This document shows positions 36,516-44,905 of a DNA stretch of 64,000 nucleotides, one piece after another (position 1 is the stretch's first letter; each line of letters starts with the position of its first letter). The position numbers and the translations under genes were made by a program. Source of the stretch: Nitrospirota bacterium (GTDB lineage Bacteria; Nitrospirota; 9FT-COMBO-42-15; HDB-SIOI813); the NCBI GenBank assembly GCA_020851375.1, contig JADZCV010000019.1, forward strand, positions 1 to 64,000, in the 5' to 3' direction. The notes beneath the pieces are model-generated. The model saw only the letters and a program-made list of their open reading frames with translations, did no database searches and was not told the DNA's origin.

Positions 36516-37602
36516 CATTTCACTCCTGACCTTCGGGGCAATGCAATTGCCTGATGTTCCGGAGGAGCAGGCGGTCGCTACAGTCCACCGGGCAAATGAA
36601 CTCGGTATTAATCACTTTGAGACTGCACGGGGTTATGCCAACAGTGAAGAGATACTCGGGAGGGCGCTTAAGGGCTTTGACAGGTCTCAATATTTCCTCA
36701 CAACCAAGATTACGCCAAAACACTACCAGAACTACAGGGCATATATAGAAGAATCATTGATGCGACTGCAGGTGGACTATCTCGACAACTTCGACATTCA
36801 CGGCATAAATAATGACGAGCAGATTAACCTTACGCTTATGAAGGGAGGTGTGCTTGAAACCGTGAGAAAGGCTATGTCAGAAGGCCTGATAAGGCATATT
36901 GGATTTTCATCGCATGGGCCTGTCGAAGTGATACTGAAAACAATGGGAACTGGTGAGTTCGAATCAGTAAACCTGCACTACTACTACTTCAATCAGAGGA
37001 ATCTTGCTGCAATTAAACTCGCTTGCGAGATGGACATGGGTGTGCTTATTATTTCACCTACGGACAAGGGGGGACAACTTCATAAGGCCCCCGAACTATT
37101 AAAGAGACTTTCCACCCCCTATCATCCGATAACCATTAATGACCGTTTTTGTCTATCACATCCTGAAGTAACGACAGTTACTGTCGGCGCAGCGCATCCT
37201 GATGAATTTAACCCCCACTTAAAGGCAGTGGAAATTGAAGGTGTGTTAAGACCAGAGGAACAGGAGATTATTAAACGACTCGATGCACAGTACGACAAAC
37301 TTGGAAGCACATTATGCACCTTTTGTCATAAATGCCTCCCCTGCCCCGAACAGATCAACATTCCTGAGGTGTTAAGACTCAGGAACATTGCAATTGCCTT
37401 TGATATGACAGAGTTCGGCAAATACCGCTACAGGATGTTCGAAAATGCAGACCACTGGTTCTGGGGGAAAAAGGCAACTTGTTGCACGAGGTGCAACGAC
37501 TGCCTTCCGCGATGCCCTGAAAGACTCAACATACCGGATTTACTAATAGAAGCCCACAAAATATTTTCATCCGGTGAAGGAAAAAGGAAGTGGAAAGACT
37601 AA
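36481..37602 (+). CDS. aldo/keto reductase with C-terminal 4Fe-4S domain; start codon unusual
   Basis: The family N-terminus is encoded from 36481 (ATC): IYQRRFGKTGLSISLLTFGAM, which then joins the frame from ATG 36541. A GGAGG site (36470-36474) is ideally spaced six bases before ATC 36481. No ATG, GTG or TTG precedes the conserved part, because TAA at 36448 closes the frame. A NADPH-dependent reductase barrel (DYLDNFDIHG, HIGFSSHGP, GVLIISPTDKGG) is followed by two cysteine clusters, CTFCHKCLPCP and CCTRCNDCLPRCP. The substrate is unknown. If ATC is not used, translation would begin at 36541 and lose the first strand. Confidence 0.78.
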   Translation: MYQRRFGKTGLSISLLTFGAMQLPDVPEEQAVATVHRANELGINHFETARGYANSEEILGRALKGFDRSQYFLTTKITPKHYQNYRAYIEESLMRLQVDYLDNFDIHGINNDEQINLTLMKGGVLETVRKAMSEGLIRHIGFSSHGPVEVILKTMGTGEFESVNLHYYYFNQRNLAAIKLACEMDMGVLIISPTDKGGQLHKAPELLKRLSTPYHPITINDRFCLSHPEVTTVTVGAAHPDEFNPHLKAVEIEGVLRPEEQEIIKRLDAQYDKLGSTLCTFCHKCLPCPEQINIPEVLRLRNIAIAFDMTEFGKYRYRMFENADHWFWGKKATCCTRCNDCLPRCPERLNIPDLLIEAHKIFSSGEGKRKWKD

Positions 37603-37640
37603 TTGTTTCCAGCGGTTATAACGCTATATTTTAAATCCTG

Positions 37641-37841
37641 TCAGGCAGCCCTTCTGCGGCCAGGGACGATATTGTAAATTCCCAGCTTCGTCATCTTGTA
37701 TTTAAGAGTACTTAGAGGTATACCCAACTCATTAGCCGTTTTCTTACGGCTCCAGTTCAGGGACTGCATCGTATTAATAATGAAATCCCTTTCAAACGCC
37801 TCCAGTGCTTCTGCCAGCTTGCTTTTTTCCGTTAACATCAT
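37641..37841 (-). CDS. small stand-alone Fis-type DNA-binding protein
   Basis: The protein has 66 residues and is almost entirely the C-terminal helix-turn-helix of NtrC-type activators: ALEAFERDFIINTMQSLNWSR, then KKTANELGIPLSTLKYKM. Receiver and AAA+ domains are absent. ATG 37838 (second Met) has better spacing to the AAGGTGG site than 37841. It could be a free-standing Fis-like regulator or the remnant of a larger activator; the good ribosome site favours a real gene. Confidence 0.72.
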   Translation of the reverse strand: MMLTEKSKLAEALEAFERDFIINTMQSLNWSRKKTANELGIPLSTLKYKMTKLGIYNIVPGRRRAA

Positions 37842-37995
37842 GAACCACCTTCTTTCTGAATGTAACCTCGGGCATCCGAGGGGTTGTGCTAACCATTATC
37901 GGAACCCAAGGTTCAGGAATTAAGCCTCATTTTCATCATACCACACATAAATTGTGAGGACAAATTTATTTGAATTCTGTACCGTACCTTGATTT

Positions 37996-38445
37996 TTACC
38001 TGTTAAATTTCAGTTTAAGATACTCTCCGACAAGGATTGCTGCAGGGTAGAGTATCTCCTCTTCAGTCTTTATATGTGCTATGAGTTTCTTAGCTATAAA
38101 GGCTACTTCCATCTTATTTTCCTTAATGGATATATTAGCCAGTTTTATGAGTGCATCTACTATGGCCTGATGTTCGGCAAGCATCTGGGGCAGCATTGCC
38201 TTCAGCTTATCAGTAATACGGAGCATGTCTGTCATCTCCGGGTTTATCTCTCCACGAGCAAGTGGCTCGAGCAAACCAAGCGGAGGCATAGCGTACTCCT
38301 CTTCCCTTACAAAATGGGGATGGATAATCATGGCTACCTTCTTCGCAGCCTCTCCGGTTGCGCCGCCAGTCTCAGTAACGCTCCCAAGTTCCCTGTGAAG
38401 CTCGTCATGCTCTTCATTAAGTGATGCTGGAATTGTAAAAGCCAT
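37996..38445 (-). CDS. hemerythrin HHE-domain protein
   Basis: The protein has 149 residues in one four-helix bundle. Potential diiron ligands are in NEEHDELHREL, IIHPHFVREEEYAMP, LAEHQAIVDAL and AHIKTEEEILYP. Such proteins bind O2, NO or iron in anaerobes and microaerophiles. The ATG is preceded by GGAGGTG and a clear promoter. The 150 bases downstream hold only a short CCTCGG/CCGAGG hairpin near 37868. Confidence 0.88.
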   Translation of the reverse strand: MAFTIPASLNEEHDELHRELGSVTETGGATGEAAKKVAMIIHPHFVREEEYAMPPLGLLEPLARGEINPEMTDMLRITDKLKAMLPQMLAEHQAIVDALIKLANISIKENKMEVAFIAKKLIAHIKTEEEILYPAAILVGEYLKLKFNR

Positions 38446-38468
38446 ATATTCACCTCCGGCAATTTAGT

Positions 38469-38496
38469 ATTATACCACGCGAGCCTGTTGATGCAA
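38469..38496 (-). promoter_or_regulatory. promoter of the hemerythrin gene
   Basis: On the minus strand TTGCAT (38491-38496) and TATAAT (38469-38474) are 16 bases apart, about 25 bases before the start codon at 38445. It overlaps the start of the divergent gene at 38491. Confidence 0.55.
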
Positions 38497-39162
38497 ATTT
38501 TTGTGTATGATATAGTAGCGATAAATAGGGACAGCGACTATTTATCTATTATCGCAGGAGGGAATATACTTAATCCTGTTTACAGTTTCAGTATAAGCAA
38601 GAATGAAGAGGTGGCTGCCAGTATTTCTGAAGGGAAAGATCTTCAGGTATTTGATATCCGTGTACATTTAAAGACAAAGTCGGGTGATTTGACACCAACA
38701 AAGAGGGGAGTCGAGATTCCGGTCTCCATGCTCCCTGAGATTCGCAGAATGGTCAATCTCCTTGAGGAGGCATGTGCTGTAAGGGGGCTTTCAGATGAAT
38801 TTGAAAACCTCGAGGATCTGAAAGGCGAAAGGGAGGTGACGTTTGCCCATCCAAGCGAAGAAGAGTTGGCAAAACTACTGAAGTTCTATCACATACGATG
38901 GGATTATGAACCAAAAACCTTTCCTATAAAGTGGGATGAATCTGGAAATGTTGTTGAAAGTTTCACCCCTGACTTTTATCTGCCTGACCTCAATTTATAT
39001 ATCGAATTGACCACAATGAAACAGGGTCTCGTAACAAAAAAGAACAAAAAGGTTAAGTTGTTAAGGACATTATATCCGGAGATAAATATTAAATTATTTT
39101 ATGGAAAAGATTATAAAAGACTGCTAAGGAAATACGAGCATGAAGACAAAAAAATACCCTGA
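38491..39162 (+). CDS. PC4-like / PD-(D/E)XK-like protein of hpt neighbourhood
   Basis: The protein has 223 residues from ATG 38491. Residues about 45-95 resemble the PC4/YdbC single-strand DNA-binding fold (FDIRVHLKTKSGDLTPTKRG, then a helix). The C-terminal third (TPDFYLPDLNLYIELTTMKQ, TKKNKKVKLLRTLYP, KLFYGKDYKRLL) resembles a restriction-endonuclease-like fold, with E-x-T where ExK is expected. I do not know a characterised homologue, but I recall similar C-termini encoded next to hypoxanthine phosphoribosyltransferase genes. DNA or RNA binding is plausible. It is 198 bases upstream of hpt. Confidence 0.7.
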   Translation: MQIFVYDIVAINRDSDYLSIIAGGNILNPVYSFSISKNEEVAASISEGKDLQVFDIRVHLKTKSGDLTPTKRGVEIPVSMLPEIRRMVNLLEEACAVRGLSDEFENLEDLKGEREVTFAHPSEEELAKLLKFYHIRWDYEPKTFPIKWDESGNVVESFTPDFYLPDLNLYIELTTMKQGLVTKKNKKVKLLRTLYPEINIKLFYGKDYKRLLRKYEHEDKKIP

Positions 39163-39268
39163 GTACCAGGAGCTTCATGTCCAAGAGGGTCTGTTCCGGA
39201 AGCCAACTTCTGACTTTCGTCAGCCTGCTAACTTTGCAGAACCTTTACCCGTCTTTGGGTCCCTTTGA
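39140..39268 (+). CDS. possible 42-residue peptide (uncertain)
   Basis: ATG 39140 to TGA 39268 overlaps the end of the preceding gene in another frame and encodes 42 residues beginning MKTKKYPEYQELHVQEG. Its ribosome site is weak and no family is recognised. It is the only candidate in the 198-base gap before hpt, where I otherwise see only a G-rich run at the hpt ribosome site. Confidence 0.2.
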   Translation: MKTKKYPEYQELHVQEGLFRKPTSDFRQPANFAEPLPVFGSL

Positions 39269-39360
39269 TCACCTCCGGGGGACATCCAGAGGGACAATTG
39301 AAGTATCCATGTGTCTCAGGGTACTCTTATCATACCACTCTGAAGGGGGGGTGTCAAGAA

Positions 39361-39891
39361 ATGAAAGAACTGGAAACCAGTGAGATAATTATAACGCAGG
39401 ATGACTTGCAGAAGAGGATTTCAGAGCTTGGCAAATCCATTGCTGAGGACTACAGAGACAAGAATCCAGTGCTGATTTGTGTGCTCAAAGGGGCAGTTGT
39501 TTTTATGGCAGATCTTATCAGGGAGATTCCCATACCTATTGCCATTGACTTCCTTTCTATCTCTTCTTATGATGCCGGAAGAGGCGAGGCAGGGGCAGTA
39601 AGGATCATTAAAGACCTCGATATCAATATTGCAAACAGGGATGTCGTAGTTATTGAAGATATCATAGATACAGGATTCACTCTTGGCTACCTCCTGAGGA
39701 TCCTGAAGGCAAGAAACCCGGCTTCCCTGAAGGTTGCCGTGCTCCTCGACAGACCTGCACTAAGGATAGTAGACCTGCCTGTAGCATACAAAGGATTTGA
39801 AATACCTGATGAGTTTGTAGTAGGCTACGGGTTGGATTATAAGGAAAGCTTCAGGCACCTGCCGTATATTTGCAAGCTTAAGACAGCCTGA
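39361..39891 (+). CDS. hpt: hypoxanthine phosphoribosyltransferase
   Basis: The protein has 176 residues from ATG 39361, preceded by a GGGGGGTG site; the frame is open 32 codons further back without homology. The PRPP-binding motif VVVIEDIIDTGFTL, the PPi loop LKGAVVFMADL and the purine-binding end FVVGYGLDYKESFRHLPY are present. It salvages hypoxanthine and guanine to IMP and GMP. It meets the DciA-like gene tail to tail with no gap. Confidence 0.96.
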   Translation: MKELETSEIIITQDDLQKRISELGKSIAEDYRDKNPVLICVLKGAVVFMADLIREIPIPIAIDFLSISSYDAGRGEAGAVRIIKDLDINIANRDVVVIEDIIDTGFTLGYLLRILKARNPASLKVAVLLDRPALRIVDLPVAYKGFEIPDEFVVGYGLDYKESFRHLPYICKLKTA

Positions 39892-40173
39892 TTATCCTAT
39901 CTTAAAAAATACGTCATTTACGATCTGCCTGCCAAAATGGTCATTCACCCTTGCTACAAGGTCTTTCTTGTAAAAACTAAGCTCCTGAATCCAGGCATTA
40001 CTATCAACGTTAACATACAACTTCTTGAAGCGAATGCTGTCTGGCCTGGTGTGGGCTGCTATTATGCTGCCTGCAATCTGCTCCCATTTCTCAGCAATAG
40101 TATACTCCTGCATCTTGCCTTCGAGACCGTACTGCTTTATCAGCTTCATCAGGATGCCTGAAACCTTTTGCAT
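39892..40173 (-). CDS. DUF721 / DciA-like protein
   Basis: The protein has 93 residues. It shows the DUF721 pattern: EKWEQIAGSIIAAHTRPDSIRF, then LYVNVDSNAWIQELSFYKKDL and a C-terminal VNDVFFKIG. DciA proteins of this family interact with and help load the replicative helicase DnaB. An AGGAGGT site lies about 11 bases before the ATG, further away than usual. It abuts the hpt stop codon. Confidence 0.83.
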   Translation of the reverse strand: MQKVSGILMKLIKQYGLEGKMQEYTIAEKWEQIAGSIIAAHTRPDSIRFKKLYVNVDSNAWIQELSFYKKDLVARVNDHFGRQIVNDVFFKIG

Positions 40174-40230
40174 CTGCTTTTCTACCTCCTGCTTGCACTT
40201 ATCATTATTTTCCTGTAATATGCCGGATAC

Positions 40231-40500
40231 ATGGCCGTCTTTAAAAAGAATATATGGATTCTTCTCATCCTCATTCTTCTTGGTGCACTCCTCGGCAATG
40301 TACTTGGAGAAATACTGCGAGCTATCTCTCCGGAAGGACCTGTCAGAAATATCTTTACCGAAGGATTTTATATCGGCATCACCCCTCCTGTTACGCTCGA
40401 CATCAGGATACTGACTTTTACAATAGGTTTTAGCCTGCGGGCAAATCTATTGACCCTTCTCGGATCGATCCTCGGCATATATATCTACAAATACGTTTAG
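40231..40500 (+). CDS. DUF4321 small membrane protein
   Basis: The protein has 89 residues with two hydrophobic helices, about 8-28 (IWILLILILLGALLGNVLGE) and 62-86 (ILTFTIGFSLRANLLTLLGS). The central segment SPEGPVRNIFTEGFYIGITPP fits the DUF4321 family, known from Firmicutes and Nitrospirota-like genomes. Function unknown. It is divergent from the DciA-like gene and convergent with uvrB. Confidence 0.75.
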   Translation: MAVFKKNIWILLILILLGALLGNVLGEILRAISPEGPVRNIFTEGFYIGITPPVTLDIRILTFTIGFSLRANLLTLLGSILGIYIYKYV

Positions 40501-40519
40501 AGAATTATACACCCAAACA

Positions 40520-42511
40520 CTACCTGATACCCACACATTTTTCTTTGAGTGACCTTATCTTGTCCCGAAGCTCTGCCGCCCTTTCAAACTCGAGCTTTCT
40601 GGCCGCCTCCTTCATCTCTTTTTCCAGGGATTTCAATACAGCCGCCAGTTTATCCTCCTGAACATATTCCTCTGCAGTCTCTTTTACCGCAGGAATTGTA
40701 ACATAGTCTGACTCGGATATTTCGTACAGTGTCTCCTGAATCCCCTTTATTACGCTGACAGGCGTTATATTATGCTGTCTGTTATACTCCTCCTGTATGA
40801 ACCGCCTGCGGGTTGTCTCATCAATAGCCTTTCTCATTGAACCGGTGATTGTATCAGCATACATAATTACCGTACCGGCCACATTTCTGGCCGCCCTGCC
40901 TGCCGTCTGTATAAGAGAGGTGTGGGACCTCAGGTAGCCTTCCTTGTCAGCATCCAGAATAGCAACAAGAGAGACCTCAGGTATATCAAGCCCCTCCCGC
41001 AGCAGGTTAATGCCAATCAGGACATCAAACTTCCCCATCCTCAAGTCCCGTATTATCTCAACCCGTTCCATGGTCTCTATGTCAGCATGGAGATACTGCA
41101 CTTTAATCCCGAGTTCGAGATAATATTCTGTCAGGTCTTCTGCCATCCTTTTGGTCAATGTCGTGACAAGCACCCTCTCTCCGCGGACTGACCTTGTCCT
41201 TATCTCAGCGAGGAGATCATCTACCTGCCCCTTTGCCGGCCTGACTGTGATGACCGGGTCTGTAAGACCTGTTGGGCGTATAATCTGTTCGACCACCGCA
41301 CCACCTGCCTTTTCGAGCTCATACGGCCCTGGGGTTGCAGAGACATATATAGCCTGATTCAGACACTTCTCAAACTCCGCGAATTTGAGCGGCCTGTTAT
41401 CAAATGCCGACGGGAGCCTGAAACCATACTCCACAAGGCTCTTCTTTCTTGAATGATCCCCTTCATACATTCCTCTGACCTGCGGAACAGTCACATGACT
41501 TTCATCAATAACGAGCAGAAAACCCTGGGGGAAATAATCCAGCAGCGTAGGCGGAGGCTCTCCTTCACTTCGCCCGCTGAGGTATCTCGAGTAGTTCTCA
41601 ATACCATGACAGTAGCCTATCTCTTTTATCATCTCAAGATCGAAGTTGGTCCTCTGCTCGATTCGCTGGGCCTCAATGAGGCTGTTTGCGGCTTCAAAAA
41701 ATCGTATTCGTTCCGCAAGCTCCATCTTTATTGATTCAAGCGACCGCTTCAGCCTGTTGGGGGGTATCACATAATGGGTGCCTGGGTATATAGCCGTCTT
41801 GACAAGACGCTTTTTAACAACTCCTCTCAGTGGATCAATCTCTGAGATTGAGTCAACATATTCACCGAACAACTCAATCCTGATGCAGTACTCCTCTGAA
41901 GATGACGGGTAGATCTCTATAACATCGCCCCTTACCCTGAAGGCGCCGCGGTGCAGATCATAGTCATTTCTTTCATACTGTATCTCTACCAGTTTTCTGA
42001 GTATATCCTCCCTGTCAACCTTCATACCTTCTTCAAGATAGAGGAGCATACCCTGGTATGCCTCAGGCGAGCCAAGTCCATATATGCATGAAACAGAAGC
42101 AACGATAATCACATCATTTCTCTGGAGAAGGGAAGTGGTTGCAGAATGCCTCATGCGGTCTATGGCATCGTTTATTGAAGAGTCTTTTTCTATATATGTG
42201 TCTGTCTGCGGTATGTATGCCTCGGGCTGATAGTAGTCGTAATAGCTGACAAAGTATTCAACGGCATTTTCAGGAAAGAAGTATTTAAACTCGTGGTAGA
42301 GCTGAGCAGCCAGTGTCTTGTTTGGCGCAATGACAAGGGTTGGCTTCTGTACCTGTTCTATAACATTTGCAAGGGTAAAGGTCTTGCCGCTGCCGGTTAC
42401 GCCGAGCAGGACCTGATGTTTTAAGCCCTGTTTGATTCCATCGCTCAGGGCACTGATTGCCCCTGGCTGATCTCCCTGCGGTCTTAAGGGTGACTTGAGA
42501 CAAAATTGCAT
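40520..42511 (-). CDS. uvrB: excinuclease ABC subunit B
   Basis: The protein has 663 residues, typical for UvrB. Walker A is [14 protein letters not shown], the beta-hairpin region is [18 protein letters not shown], and helicase motifs [19 protein letters not shown] and QTAGRAARN follow. The C-terminal UVR domain ([21 protein letters not shown]) binds UvrC. It verifies damage in nucleotide excision repair. It lies 10 bases after the galT-like gene, at the end of the ntrYX gene train. Confidence 0.97.
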   Translation of the reverse strand: MQFCLKSPLRPQGDQPGAISALSDGIKQGLKHQVLLGVTGSGKTFTLANVIEQVQKPTLVIAPNKTLAAQLYHEFKYFFPENAVEYFVSYYDYYQPEAYIPQTDTYIEKDSSINDAIDRMRHSATTSLLQRNDVIIVASVSCIYGLGSPEAYQGMLLYLEEGMKVDREDILRKLVEIQYERNDYDLHRGAFRVRGDVIEIYPSSSEEYCIRIELFGEYVDSISEIDPLRGVVKKRLVKTAIYPGTHYVIPPNRLKRSLESIKMELAERIRFFEAANSLIEAQRIEQRTNFDLEMIKEIGYCHGIENYSRYLSGRSEGEPPPTLLDYFPQGFLLVIDESHVTVPQVRGMYEGDHSRKKSLVEYGFRLPSAFDNRPLKFAEFEKCLNQAIYVSATPGPYELEKAGGAVVEQIIRPTGLTDPVITVRPAKGQVDDLLAEIRTRSVRGERVLVTTLTKRMAEDLTEYYLELGIKVQYLHADIETMERVEIIRDLRMGKFDVLIGINLLREGLDIPEVSLVAILDADKEGYLRSHTSLIQTAGRAARNVAGTVIMYADTITGSMRKAIDETTRRRFIQEEYNRQHNITPVSVIKGIQETLYEISESDYVTIPAVKETAEEYVQEDKLAAVLKSLEKEMKEAARKLEFERAAELRDKIRSLKEKCVGIR

Positions 42512-42521
42512 AATCTACATT

Positions 42522-43520
42522 CTAAACCTTTGCCTCTCTCAAAAATTTTGCGGCCTCTTCAGGTGAGGTTGGATTTATGTAAAATCCTGAACCTGACTCA
42601 AATCCTGCTATCCTGACCAGTTTAGGCATTATCTCGAGATGCCAGTGATAGTACTCTTTCATCTGGCTGCGTAATGGACATGTATGGATAATAAAGTTAT
42701 AGGGGGGTACATTTAATACCTTGTCAAGCCTCTGGAGTACATTCTTCATAATCCTTGCAAAACTGCTGTATTCCCACGGCTGGGCCTCATCAAAGCATGA
42801 GTTGTGATTCTTGGGTATAATCCACGTCTCAAATGGAAATCTGGCTGCAAACGGTGTAAGTGCAAGAAAGTGTTCATTCTCTGTAATTGTCCTGTCTTCA
42901 GAGAAAGACTCCTGACGCACAATATCACAATAGATACACCTCTCCTTGTAATTATAGTAAAGCCTTGCCCCTTCAATCTCTTCAAAGACGTGTCTGGGGA
43001 TAACCGGCAGTGCGATAAGCTGGGAGTGTGAATGTTCAAGAGATGCACCTGCAGCCTCCCCTTCATTCTTAAATATCAGGATATATTGAAACCTGCTGTC
43101 TTTTTTCAGATCAACCACCCTGTCCCTGTATGCCCAGATAATATCCTCTATCTTTCTCTCAGGAAGGGTTGACATAGTAGTATCGTGGAGAGGGGTCTCT
43201 ATGATCACCTCATGCGCCCCTATCCCATTCATTTTATCGTAAAGACCTATGCCTGTTTTATCAAGATTCCCTTCAATCTTAAGGGCAGGAAATTTATTTG
43301 CCACAACGCGCAGGCTCCATCCGGCGCTATTGGAGGCTGTACCAGGCTCACGGTAAGCCAGAATCTCCGGCGGGGTAACCTTTTCATTGCCTGCGCAAAA
43401 GGGACAGAATCCCCCCTTTCTCTTTGGGTGGGCCTCCTGAAAATCTGACGGCCTCCTTCCTCTTTCTGAGGATATTATTACCCATCTTCCGGTTATAGGG
43501 TCTTTTCGTAATTCAGACAA
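42522..43520 (-). CDS. galT: galactose-1-phosphate uridylyltransferase family protein
   Basis: The protein has 332 residues. A HIT-like GalT fold is shown by FCPFCAGNEKVTPPEI (zinc ligands), the active-site region EHSHSQLIALP (family HxHxQ pattern) and YYHWHLEIMPKL near the end. It exchanges UMP between UDP-glucose and galactose 1-phosphate, or a related nucleotidyl transfer; Archaeoglobus-like and ADP-glucose-phosphorylase-like relatives make substrate assignment uncertain. No other Leloir gene is nearby. It lies 14 bases after ntrX. Confidence 0.85.
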   Translation of the reverse strand: MSELRKDPITGRWVIISSERGRRPSDFQEAHPKRKGGFCPFCAGNEKVTPPEILAYREPGTASNSAGWSLRVVANKFPALKIEGNLDKTGIGLYDKMNGIGAHEVIIETPLHDTTMSTLPERKIEDIIWAYRDRVVDLKKDSRFQYILIFKNEGEAAGASLEHSHSQLIALPVIPRHVFEEIEGARLYYNYKERCIYCDIVRQESFSEDRTITENEHFLALTPFAARFPFETWIIPKNHNSCFDEAQPWEYSSFARIMKNVLQRLDKVLNVPPYNFIIHTCPLRSQMKEYYHWHLEIMPKLVRIAGFESGSGFYINPTSPEEAAKFLREAKV

Positions 43521-43534
43521 TGTAAACCTCCTTA

Positions 43535-44902
43535 TTAATTATTCGATGCCTCACTTATTCCGAGCATCTTCATCTTTCTGTGCAGGTTACTGCGCTCAAT
43601 CTTTAAATCTTCAGCTGTCTTTGTTATGTTCCAGTTATTTTCCTTTAACTTTTCCAGTATGAAATACCTCTCAAAACCCGTACGTGCATCTCTGAGCGAT
43701 CCGGAACTGACGTTGATAAAAGGAGTTGCATTTTGCTGCTGGTCCCCTGCGATGATTGACAAGTCACCCGGGTTGATCCGGTCTCCGGATGCCATGATTG
43801 CCATCCTCTCCATCAGGTTTCTCAGTTCCCTGACATTACCAGGCCAGTCATACCTCTTCATCAATTCTATAGACTGCTCAGTAAGCATTTTCTCCTTTAG
43901 CCCCTGCTCCCTTGTCACCTCTTTCAGAAAATGCCTGGCAAGAAGAGGGATGTCTTCTTTCCGCTCCCGTAAGGGTGGCGCATGGAGAATAATAACATTT
44001 ATTCTGTAAAAAAGGTCTTCCCTGAAGGCGCCTTTTTTTATCTCGTCTGTGAGACTCTTATTCGATGCTGTAATAAGCCTCACATCCACCCTGATGTTTC
44101 TCGACCCTCCGACGCGTTGAAATTCCTGCTCCTGAAGGACACGAAGGACCTTCGCCTGTGTATTTAAACTCATATCACCTATCTCATCCAGAAACAGGGT
44201 GCCGCCGTCAGCTATCTCGAACTTTCCTTTCTGAACTGAAACTGCGCCGGTAAACGCCCCTTTTTCATGTCCGAATAATTCACTCTCAATAAGGGATTCA
44301 GGTATTGCTGCACAATTCACTGCAATGAACGGCTTGTCCGCACGCTGACTTGCACGGTGTATTGACCTGGCTATCAGTTCCTTGCCCGTGCCATTTTCAC
44401 CTGTTACAAGCACCCGGCTGTTTGATCTCCCCACAACTTTTATCTGTTCCTTCAAAGAGCGCATTGAAGGGCTCTCACCTATGATCTCATACCACTTCTC
44501 AATCCTTCCCTTGAGTTGAACATTTTCCAGCTCAAGGCGCTGCTGGTTTATAGCGTGTTTTATAATTAAGTGTACCCGCTCCATCGAAAGGGGCTTTTCA
44601 ATATAGTCATACGCCCCCAATTTGGTGGCCCGGACCGCTGTTTCTATGGTGCCATGTCCTGACATAACTATAACTGCAACCCCCGGATAAGTATCTCTAA
44701 TCTCCTTCAGCACTTCAAGCCCGTCAATATCAGGCAGCCAGACATCAAGAAGCACTACAGACGGCGTATTATCTTTTATCTTCTTAAGCGCCGCACTCCC
44801 GTTTTCCGCAGTAGTGATGGCATAACCCTCATCATCAAGTACGGCAGAGAGGACATCCAGTATGCCTTTTTCATCATCTACTATTAGGATATGGTCGGAC
44901 AT
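43535..44902 (-). CDS. ntrX: sigma-54-dependent response regulator, NtrX-like
   Basis: The protein has 455 residues. The receiver domain (1-120) has its phosphoryl aspartate in VVLLDVWLPDIDG; the AAA+ domain has Walker A GENGTGKELIARS and the sigma-54 contact loop GAFTGA; a Fis-type helix-turn-helix (NITKTAEDLKIERSNLHRKM) ends the protein. It follows the ntrY kinase by three bases, so the two form a system. It probably activates sigma-54 promoters in response to nitrogen, redox or envelope state. No target site was found. Confidence 0.92.
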   Translation of the reverse strand: MSDHILIVDDEKGILDVLSAVLDDEGYAITTAENGSAALKKIKDNTPSVVLLDVWLPDIDGLEVLKEIRDTYPGVAVIVMSGHGTIETAVRATKLGAYDYIEKPLSMERVHLIIKHAINQQRLELENVQLKGRIEKWYEIIGESPSMRSLKEQIKVVGRSNSRVLVTGENGTGKELIARSIHRASQRADKPFIAVNCAAIPESLIESELFGHEKGAFTGAVSVQKGKFEIADGGTLFLDEIGDMSLNTQAKVLRVLQEQEFQRVGGSRNIRVDVRLITASNKSLTDEIKKGAFREDLFYRINVIILHAPPLRERKEDIPLLARHFLKEVTREQGLKEKMLTEQSIELMKRYDWPGNVRELRNLMERMAIMASGDRINPGDLSIIAGDQQQNATPFINVSSGSLRDARTGFERYFILEKLKENNWNITKTAEDLKIERSNLHRKMKMLGISEASNN

Positions 44903-44905
44903 GCT

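Noticed and set aside
37866-37882. CCTCGG/CCGAGG hairpin as a terminator of the hemerythrin gene
   Set aside because: The stem is short and no T-run follows on the minus strand.
39177-39383. 68-residue reading frame upstream of hpt
   Set aside because: No ribosome site or homology, and it overlaps the hpt start in another frame.
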